From Stenotrophomonas maltophilia (GTDB lineage: Bacteria; Pseudomonadota; Gammaproteobacteria; Xanthomonadales; Xanthomonadaceae): 64,000 nt of DNA. The DNA lies in the NCBI RefSeq assembly GCF_003205835.1, contig NZ_CP029773.1:1210501-1274500 (forward strand). Direction: 5' to 3'. Made by a program: the position numbers and the translations under genes. Below the pieces are notes generated by a model. That model saw only the letters and a list, made by a program, of their open reading frames with translations, was not told where the DNA came from and ran no database searches. Below are positions 58,035-64,000 of this stretch, piece by piece. Each line of letters opens with the position of its first letter. The first letter of the stretch is position 1.

Positions 58035-59090
58035 ATGATTCCGTTGAAAACCCTTGGGCGCTGGTTGCGCCCGGGCCTGCTGCTGTCGTTGCTGGTGATG
58101 CTCACCGGTTGCGATGCGGTGGCCATCCTCAGTCCGAAGGGCCAGATCGGCCAGGATGAGAAGACCCTGCTGATCACGGCCACCGTGCTCATGCTGCTGG
58201 TCGTCATCCCGGTCATCATCATGACCCTGACCTTCGCGTGGAAGTATCGCGCCTCCAACACCAAGGCCCGCTACGAGCCGAAGTGGTCCCACTCGACGGC
58301 GATCGAGGTGGTGGTGTGGTCCATTCCCTGCATGATCGTGCTGGTGCTGGCGGTCCTGACCTGGCGCTCGTCGCACGCACTGGACCCGTATCGTCCGCTG
58401 GATTCGGACGTCAAGCCGGTCACCATCGAGGCGATCTCGCTGGACTGGAAGTGGCTGTTCATCTATCCGGAAGAGAAGGTGGCGGTCGTCAACGAAATCA
58501 AGTTCCCGGTCAACACGCCGCTGAACTTCAAGATCACGTCCGATTCGGTGATGAATGCGTTCTTCATCCCGCACCTGGGCAGCATGATCTACTCGATGGC
58601 TGCGATGGAGACCAAGCTCCACCTGATCGCCAACGAGACCGGTGAATTCCCGGGCATGTCCTCGCACTACAGTGGTGCCGGCTTCGCCAAGATGCACTTC
58701 ACCGCCTACTCGGTTACCGATGCCGAATACCGCCAGTGGCTGGACCAGGTCCGTGCCGGTGAGCAGACCCTGGACAAGGCCTCGTTCAAGGCCCTGGGTG
58801 AAGCACGCAATGCCGAGTGGTACCCGGTCACCTACTTCGGCAAGACTGAAGAAGGCCTGTTCGACTGGGTCATCGCCAAGCACATGGGCGACAACAAGCA
58901 TTACGGCATGAAGCACGAGCACAAGGCCCCGGCCGACGGTGCCGCTGCTGAAGGTCACGATGCCCATGCAGGTCACGAGGGCCATGAAGGCCACACCGAC
59001 GCTGCCGCCGCTCCGGCCGAACACGCCGGACACACTGCTGACGAGCACGCCGCCGCCGGTCACGCCGGCCACGCGGGCTCGGGAGAATGA
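58035..59090 (+). CDS. cyoA: Cytochrome bo3 ubiquinol oxidase subunit II
   Basis: 351 residues from ATG 58035. Lipoprotein-type signal (LLVMLTGC), two membrane helices, then the periplasmic cupredoxin domain ([58 protein letters not shown]). CuA ligands are lacking, as in quinol oxidases. Unusual: the last about 55 residues are very rich in His, Ala and Gly ([16 protein letters not shown]...), absent from E. coli CyoA. Stop overlaps the region of the cyoB start. Confidence 0.95.
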   Translation: MIPLKTLGRWLRPGLLLSLLVMLTGCDAVAILSPKGQIGQDEKTLLITATVLMLLVVIPVIIMTLTFAWKYRASNTKARYEPKWSHSTAIEVVVWSIPCMIVLVLAVLTWRSSHALDPYRPLDSDVKPVTIEAISLDWKWLFIYPEEKVAVVNEIKFPVNTPLNFKITSDSVMNAFFIPHLGSMIYSMAAMETKLHLIANETGEFPGMSSHYSGAGFAKMHFTAYSVTDAEYRQWLDQVRAGEQTLDKASFKALGEARNAEWYPVTYFGKTEEGLFDWVIAKHMGDNKHYGMKHEHKAPADGAAAEGHDAHAGHEGHEGHTDAAAAPAEHAGHTADEHAAAGHAGHAGSGE

Positions 59091-59092
59091 AC

Positions 59093-61090
59093 ATGTTGGG
59101 TAAACTCTCAATTGAGTCGATCCCCCACGATCCGATCGTGCTGACCACCCTGGTCGGCGCGGTGCTGGGTGGCCTGGGCGTCATGGCCCTGATCACCAAG
59201 TTCAAGCTGTGGGGCTATCTGTGGAAGGAGTGGTTCACCTCGGTGGATCACAAGAAGATCGGCGTGATGTACCTCATCGTCGCCTTCGTCATGCTGCTGC
59301 GCGGTTTCTCCGACGCCATCATGATGCGTACCCAGCAGGCGCTCGCCGTCGGCGGGTCCGAGGGGTACCTGCCGCCGCACCACTACGACCAGATCTTCAC
59401 CGCCCACGGCGTGATCATGATCTTCTTCGTGGCGATGCCGCTGATCACCGGCCTGATGAACCTGGCCGTGCCGCTGCAGATCGGTGCACGCGACGTCGCG
59501 TTCCCGTTCGTCAACTCGCTCAGCTTCTGGCTGTTCGTGTCCGGTGCGGTGCTGATCATGCTGTCGCTGTGGATCGGTGAGTTCGCTGCCACCGGCTGGC
59601 TGGCGTTCCCGCCACTGTCGGGCATCGAATACAGTCCAAGCGTCGGCATGGACTACTACATCTGGGGTCTACAGGTGGCGGGCTTGGGTACCACGCTCAG
59701 TGGTATCAACTTCTTCATCACCATCCTCAAGATGCGCACCCCGAGCATGAAGCTGATGCAGATGCCGGTGTTCACCTGGACCGCCCTGGTGACCAACGTG
59801 CTGATCGTCGCTGCCTTCCCGGTGCTGACCATCACCCTGGTGCTGCTGACTCTGGACCGTTACCTGGGTACGCACTTCTTCACCAATGACGGTGGCGGCA
59901 ACGCCATGCTGTACATCAACCTGATCTGGATCTGGGGTCACCCGGAGGTGTACATCCTGGTCCTGCCGGCGTTCGGTGTGTTCTCCGAAGTCATCGCGAC
60001 CTTCTCGCGCAAGGCGCTGTTCGGCTACAAGGGCATGGTCTACGCCACCGCCTGCATCGGCGTGCTGTCGTTCATCGTGTGGCTGCACCACTTCTTCACC
60101 ATGGGCTCGGGTGCCAACGTCAATGCCTTCTTCGGCATCACGACGATGATCATCTCGATCCCGACCGGCGTGAAGATCTTCAACTGGCTGTTCACCATGT
60201 TCCGCGGCCGCGTGCAGTTCACCACGCCCGTGCTGTGGACCATCGGCTTCATGGTCACCTTCACCATCGGCGGCATGACCGGCGTGATGCTGGCGATCCC
60301 GGCCATCGACTTCGTGCTGCACAACAGCCTGTTCCTGATCGCCCACTTCCACAACGTCATCATCGGCGGCGTGGTGTTCGGCATGTTCGCCGGCATCACC
60401 TACTGGTGGCCGAAGATGTTCGGCTTCCGCCTCAATGAGTTCTGGGGCAAGTGCGCGTTCTGGTGCTGGTTCATCGGCTTCTACGTGACCTTCATGCCGA
60501 TGTACGTGCTGGGCTTCATGGGCATGACCCGTCGTCTGCAGAGCACCGTCAACCCGGCCTACGAGCCGCTGCTGCTGGTGGCCGCTGCAGGTGCCTTCAT
60601 CGTGGGTGCCGGCATCCTGTGCCAGATCATCCAGGTGGCCGTGTCGATCCGCGACCGCAAGAAGACTGCCGACCTGACCGGCGACCCGTGGGATGCCCGT
60701 ACGCTGGAGTGGGAAACCTCTTCGCCGCCGGCCTTCTACAACTTCGGCACCCTGCCGGAAGTCACCGAGCTGGACGATTTCTGGGAGCGCAAGCAGCGTG
60801 GTGAAGCCTGGCCGAAGCCGGCCAAGTACACCGACATCCACATGCCGCGCAACACCGGCACGGGCGTTGTCATCGGTGCCTTCAGCCTGGTGTTCGGCTT
60901 CGCGATGATCTGGCACATCTGGTGGCTGGCCATCGTCGGCTTCGTCGGCATGATCGCCACGTTCATCTACCGCACCTTCGACCAGGACGTGGACTACTGG
61001 GTCCCGGCCGCCGAGGTGGAACGCATCGAGAACGAACACCGCAAGCACCTGGAAAACCAGGGCCTGGTGAAGTCGGAGCTGAAGGCATGA
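59093..61090 (+). CDS. cyoB: Cytochrome bo3 ubiquinol oxidase subunit I
   Basis: 665 residues from ATG 59093 (GGGAG 7 bases upstream; matches the E. coli MFGKLS start). Fifteen helices. It carries hemes b and o3 and Cu[28 protein letters not shown] (CuB His and cross-linked Tyr), [23 protein letters not shown]. It reduces O2 to water and pumps protons. Stop overlaps cyoC ATG. Confidence 0.98.
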   Translation: MLGKLSIESIPHDPIVLTTLVGAVLGGLGVMALITKFKLWGYLWKEWFTSVDHKKIGVMYLIVAFVMLLRGFSDAIMMRTQQALAVGGSEGYLPPHHYDQIFTAHGVIMIFFVAMPLITGLMNLAVPLQIGARDVAFPFVNSLSFWLFVSGAVLIMLSLWIGEFAATGWLAFPPLSGIEYSPSVGMDYYIWGLQVAGLGTTLSGINFFITILKMRTPSMKLMQMPVFTWTALVTNVLIVAAFPVLTITLVLLTLDRYLGTHFFTNDGGGNAMLYINLIWIWGHPEVYILVLPAFGVFSEVIATFSRKALFGYKGMVYATACIGVLSFIVWLHHFFTMGSGANVNAFFGITTMIISIPTGVKIFNWLFTMFRGRVQFTTPVLWTIGFMVTFTIGGMTGVMLAIPAIDFVLHNSLFLIAHFHNVIIGGVVFGMFAGITYWWPKMFGFRLNEFWGKCAFWCWFIGFYVTFMPMYVLGFMGMTRRLQSTVNPAYEPLLLVAAAGAFIVGAGILCQIIQVAVSIRDRKKTADLTGDPWDARTLEWETSSPPAFYNFGTLPEVTELDDFWERKQRGEAWPKPAKYTDIHMPRNTGTGVVIGAFSLVFGFAMIWHIWWLAIVGFVGMIATFIYRTFDQDVDYWVPAAEVERIENEHRKHLENQGLVKSELKA

Positions 61091-61725
61091 GCACCAATAC
61101 CTCGACCCTGAGCCACGGGCACGCCGCGCATGCGGCGGCCCATGGCCATGACGACCACGAGCACCACGACACCGGCGGCAACACCGTCTTCGGTTTCTGG
61201 GTGTACCTGATGAGCGACTGCCTCATCTTCGCCTCGCTGTTCGCCACCTACGTGGTGCTGTCCGGCGGTACTGATGGTGGTCCCACCGCGAAGGACCTGT
61301 TCGAGCTGCCGTTCGTGGCGTGGGAAACCGCGCTGCTGCTGACCTCGTCGCTGACCTTCGGCCTGGGCATGATCGCCATGCACCGCAAGCAGATGGGCCA
61401 GATGTACCTGTGGCTGGGCATCACCTGGCTGCTGGGCTTCGGCTTCATGTGCATGGAAGTGTGGGAGTTCCAGCACCTGATCCATCAGGGCTACGGTCCG
61501 GACCGCAGTGCCTTCCTGTCGGCGTTCTTCGCCCTGGTCGGTACCCACGGCCTGCACGTCAGCGCCGGCCTGCTGTGGCTGCTGGTGATGTTCGTGCAGC
61601 TGAAGAAGTACGGCCTGACCCCGACCAACAAGACCCGCATGGCGTGCCTGAGCCTGTTCTGGCACTTCCTGGACCTGATCTGGATCGGCGTGTTCTCCGT
61701 CGTCTACCTCAATGGAGCGCTGTAA
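61087..61725 (+). CDS. cyoC: Cytochrome bo3 ubiquinol oxidase subunit III
   Basis: 212 residues from ATG 61087 (ATGA overlap with cyoB). Five helices; [24 protein letters not shown] and [19 protein letters not shown] are typical. The N-terminus has a His-rich cytoplasmic stretch ([19 protein letters not shown]) not usual in E. coli, echoing the His-rich tail of CyoA. TAA overlaps the cyoD ATG. Confidence 0.97.
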   Translation: MSTNTSTLSHGHAAHAAAHGHDDHEHHDTGGNTVFGFWVYLMSDCLIFASLFATYVVLSGGTDGGPTAKDLFELPFVAWETALLLTSSLTFGLGMIAMHRKQMGQMYLWLGITWLLGFGFMCMEVWEFQHLIHQGYGPDRSAFLSAFFALVGTHGLHVSAGLLWLLVMFVQLKKYGLTPTNKTRMACLSLFWHFLDLIWIGVFSVVYLNGAL

Positions 61726-62066
61726 TGGCACATGACAACCATGCACACGACCACGCCGCCGGCGGCGAGAGCCACGGCAGCGTCAAGTCCTACCTGATCG
61801 GCTTCGTGCTGGCGGTGGTGCTGACCGTCATCCCGTTCTGGATGGTGATGTCGGGCGACTTCTCGCGCACCGTCAACGGTGTGGTGATCGCGGTCACCGC
61901 GGTGCTGCAGATGCTGGTCCACCTGGTGTTCTTCCTGCACCTGGACCGCTCTTCGGAAAGCCGCTGGAACGTCAACGCTGCAGCCTTCACCGTCGTGGTG
62001 ATCGGCATCATCGTGATCGGCACCCTGTGGGTCATGCATAACATGAACGTGCACATGATGCACTGA
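61725..62066 (+). CDS. cyoD: Cytochrome bo3 ubiquinol oxidase subunit IV
   Basis: 113 residues, three helices, ATG overlapping the cyoC stop. SYLIGFVLAVVLTVIPFWMVM and LQMLVHLVFFLHLD are typical of CyoD. N-terminus also His-rich. Last gene of the operon; no cyoE follows. Confidence 0.96.
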   Translation: MAHDNHAHDHAAGGESHGSVKSYLIGFVLAVVLTVIPFWMVMSGDFSRTVNGVVIAVTAVLQMLVHLVFFLHLDRSSESRWNVNAAAFTVVVIGIIVIGTLWVMHNMNVHMMH

Positions 62067-62090
62067 CGTCCGCGCGACGTTGCCACGCAG

Positions 62091-62117
62091 AAAGGCCGCC
62101 CTCGGGCGGCCTTTTTG
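62091..62117 (+). terminator. Terminator after cyoABCD
   Basis: AAAGGCCGCC-ctcg-GGCGGCCTTT followed by TTG. Confidence 0.92.
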
Positions 62118-62130
62118 TTGGCAGGTGGAT

Positions 62131-62253
62131 GGGGTCGGATCCCTGGCCGCAGGCCAGGGCTCTGACCCCGGGGGCCGGTAGATCCAGGCCACGCGTGGAT
62201 GGGGTTGCGTGGATGGAGTCAGAGCCCTTGCCCGCGGCAAGGGATCCGACCCC
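62131..62253. repeat. Two GGGGTCxGATCCC-type hairpins with a small palindrome between
   Basis: First hairpin 62131-62169 (loop GCA), second 62215-62253 (loop CGC), each with 18-base arms and two or three mismatches; the second is roughly the inverse of the first. Between them is a GTAGATCCA..CACGCGTGGAT palindrome. Related to 19937-19979. Confidence 0.8.
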
Positions 62254-62265
62254 GAAACCGGGGCC

Positions 62266-64000
62266 TCACCCCACCCGGCGCAGGAACTCCTCGGGCTCCA
62301 TCGGCCGCCCCAGGTGATAACCCTGCAGCTGGTCGCAGCCCAGCTCGCTCAGGTATTCGCGCTGTGCCTGCGTCTCCACGCCTTCGGCCACCACCTGCAG
62401 CTGCAGGGTGCGGCCCAGCGCGATGATCGATGAAACGATGGCGGCGTCTTCGTCATTGCGTTCCAGGTCGTGTACGAACGCACGGTCGATCTTCAGTTCG
62501 GTGGCGGGCATGCGCTTGAGATACAGCAGGCTGGAATAGCCGGTGCCGAAATCATCGATGGCGATGTGCACCCCCATCGCGGTCAGGTCGTTGAGGATCG
62601 CCAGGCTGGCATCGACGTCCTTCATCGCCGTGGTCTCGGTGATCTCCAGGGTCAGCCGCGAGGGGTCGATCCGGTGCCGTTGCAGCACCTCGCGCACACT
62701 GTCCAGCAGCGCCGGCGAGGCGAACTGCAACGGTGACAGGTTGACCGCCATCGACCATTCGCTGTGCCCTGCGTCGTGCCAGGCACGCAGCTGTGCACAG
62801 GCACGGTCCAGTACCCAGTCACCGATGGGCAGGATCAGGCCGCTGCGTTCGGCGATGGGAATGAACACATCCGGCGCCAGCAGGCCCAGCTCCGGATGCT
62901 GCCAGCGCAGCAGCGCTTCGGCGCCGGTGGCCGGTGCGCCGGCGGCAGGGAACTTGGGCTGGTAGTGCAGCACCAGCTCGTCGCGGGCGATGGCCTTGCG
63001 CAGGTCCTGCAGCAGGCGCAGCTGGCGGTTGGCGCTGAGCTGCATCGAGGGGGTGAAGAAGGTATAGCCGTTCCGGCCGGTTTCCTTGGTGTGGTACATC
63101 GCCGCATCGGCGTGCGCCATCAGCTCGCGCTCGTTGCTGGCGTCATCCGGGTACAGGGCGATGCCCAGGCTGGCACTGACCTGCAGCTCGGCCGCATCCA
63201 GCGTGAACGATTCGCCGGCAGCGGCGATGATGCGCTCGGCCACCACCACCGCATCGTCGGGAATATCGATGGCCAGCACGATCACGAACTCGTCGCCGCC
63301 GAGACGGGCAAACGTATCCTGTGGCCGCAGCAGGCCGCCGATGCGCTGCGCCACCGCCACCAGCAGACGGTCGCCGAGCTGGTGGCCATAGGCATCATTG
63401 ACCGCCTTGAAGCCGTCCAGGTCGCAGAACATCACCGCCACGGCGCGGCCACGGCGGCGCGCCTTCTCGATGGCCTGCTCGATGCGGTCCTGCAGCAGCA
63501 TGCGGTTGGGCAGCTGGGTCAGCGGGTCATGCAGGGCGGCCTGGATCAGCTTGTCGTTGGCGTGCGCCAGCGAATCGGCCAGCAGCCCGGTGCGAACGCG
63601 CATCTGCCGGTCGAACAGCGAGGCGACCAGGGCGATGCCCAGCGTGGCCACGGTGGTGACGATCACCAGCACCGCCAGCCAACGCGTGTCGATGCCGCCG
63701 CTGCCGACCGCACCGCAGATGCTGCCTTCGGGGAAGCGTGCGGCGGCCATGCCGGTGTAATGCATGCCGACGATGGCCAGGCCCATCACCAGGGAGGCCA
63801 GTGCGCGCAGGCGCATGGTGTTGCGCTGCTCGGCACGCAGGCGGAAGGCGATCCACAGCGCCGCGCCGGCGGCACCGATGGCGACCGCGATGGAGGCGGC
63901 GAACCATCCAGGGTGATAGTCGATGCCCGGCTGCATGCGCATCGCCGCCATGCCGAGGTAGTGCATGGTGGCAATGCCCAGGCCCATCAGCACGGCACCG
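62266..64000 (-). CDS. MHYT-GGDEF-EAL cyclic-di-GMP protein (5' end outside window)
   Basis: At least 575 residues; the frame stays open to the window edge. N-terminal MHYT sensor helices (ATMHYLGMAAMRM, GMHYTGMAAARF), then a GGDEF diguanylate cyclase domain with intact motif RLGGDEFVIVLA, and an EAL phosphodiesterase domain with intact motif GAEALLRWQHPELG, plus DDFGTGYSSL and EGVET. Both active sites look complete, so net activity cannot be told. MHYT domains are proposed to bind copper and sense diatomic gases. Separate unit facing cyoABCD. Confidence 0.95.
   Translation of the reverse strand, partial: GAVLMGLGIATMHYLGMAAMRMQPGIDYHPGWFAASIAVAIGAAGAALWIAFRLRAEQRNTMRLRALASLVMGLAIVGMHYTGMAAARFPEGSICGAVGSGGIDTRWLAVLVIVTTVATLGIALVASLFDRQMRVRTGLLADSLAHANDKLIQAALHDPLTQLPNRMLLQDRIEQAIEKARRRGRAVAVMFCDLDGFKAVNDAYGHQLGDRLLVAVAQRIGGLLRPQDTFARLGGDEFVIVLAIDIPDDAVVVAERIIAAAGESFTLDAAELQVSASLGIALYPDDASNERELMAHADAAMYHTKETGRNGYTFFTPSMQLSANRQLRLLQDLRKAIARDELVLHYQPKFPAAGAPATGAEALLRWQHPELGLLAPDVFIPIAERSGLILPIGDWVLDRACAQLRAWHDAGHSEWSMAVNLSPLQFASPALLDSVREVLQRHRIDPSRLTLEITETTAMKDVDASLAILNDLTAMGVHIAIDDFGTGYSSLLYLKRMPATELKIDRAFVHDLERNDEDAAIVSSIIALGRTLQLQVVAEGVETQAQREYLSELGCDQLQGYHLGRPMEPEEFLRRVG

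Overview
The window comes from a GC-rich gammaproteobacterium of the Xanthomonadaceae, very probably Stenotrophomonas (S. maltophilia complex). The best sign is the many GTAG-headed palindromes of the SMAG repeat family (GTAGTGCCGGCCGCTGGCCGGC and its inverted partner) between genes, together with typical housekeeping neighbourhoods. No accession was searched; the assignment rests on repeats and gene content.

Region by region. 1-3.2 kb: the end of a NarL-type two-component pair, an anchored SRPBCC/GyrI-like protein and a DUF423 membrane protein. 3.6-6.3 kb: a minus-strand operon SPFH - Arc-like RHH - DUF4177 - PH domain - VanY-type peptidase, with a palindromic site in its promoter region. 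6.4-20 kb: purT, an orphan YezG-type immunity gene between inverted repeats, a secreted EEP-family phosphatase/nuclease, bpt, an EF-hand protein, an ECF sigma factor fused to a membrane domain, tesB, an enoyl-CoA hydratase, a PCu(A)C copper chaperone, a hotdog thioesterase and uvrA. 20-29.5 kb: the core block rplU-rpmA-obgE, rpsT (opposite strand), murJ-ribF-ileS-lspA-ispH. 29.6-41 kb: an M61 peptidase with a YhhN lysoplasmalogenase-like protein, a FecI/FecR/TonB-dependent receptor set, an autotransporter with a ClpP/COG3904-like passenger, and a D-lactate dehydrogenase-type enzyme.

41-57 kb is the accessory island. It starts at an intact tRNA-Thr(CGT). Downstream, in the same direction, are five copies of a very short Rhs gene (Sec signal peptide plus only the Rhs-associated core). 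Each has a different C-terminal tip and is followed by a small immunity-like gene. Three further copies of the 3' end of the tRNA (30-42 bp, usually with its terminator) divide the array. Two of the five short Rhs genes carry the same in-frame TAA at the same codon. The island also holds a detached nuclease-like tip with partner genes, two decayed integrase N-termini and a probable IS3 remnant. It ends with a 1,864-residue exported YD-repeat protein that has six fibronectin-III-like repeats where an Rhs core and toxin would be expected. The long protein lacks the core; the short proteins have little else. This complementary split is the most interesting feature of the window.

57-64 kb returns to core genome: a GyrI-like protein, the cytochrome bo3 ubiquinol oxidase operon cyoABCD, repeat hairpins, and a MHYT-GGDEF-EAL cyclic-di-GMP protein cut by the window edge.
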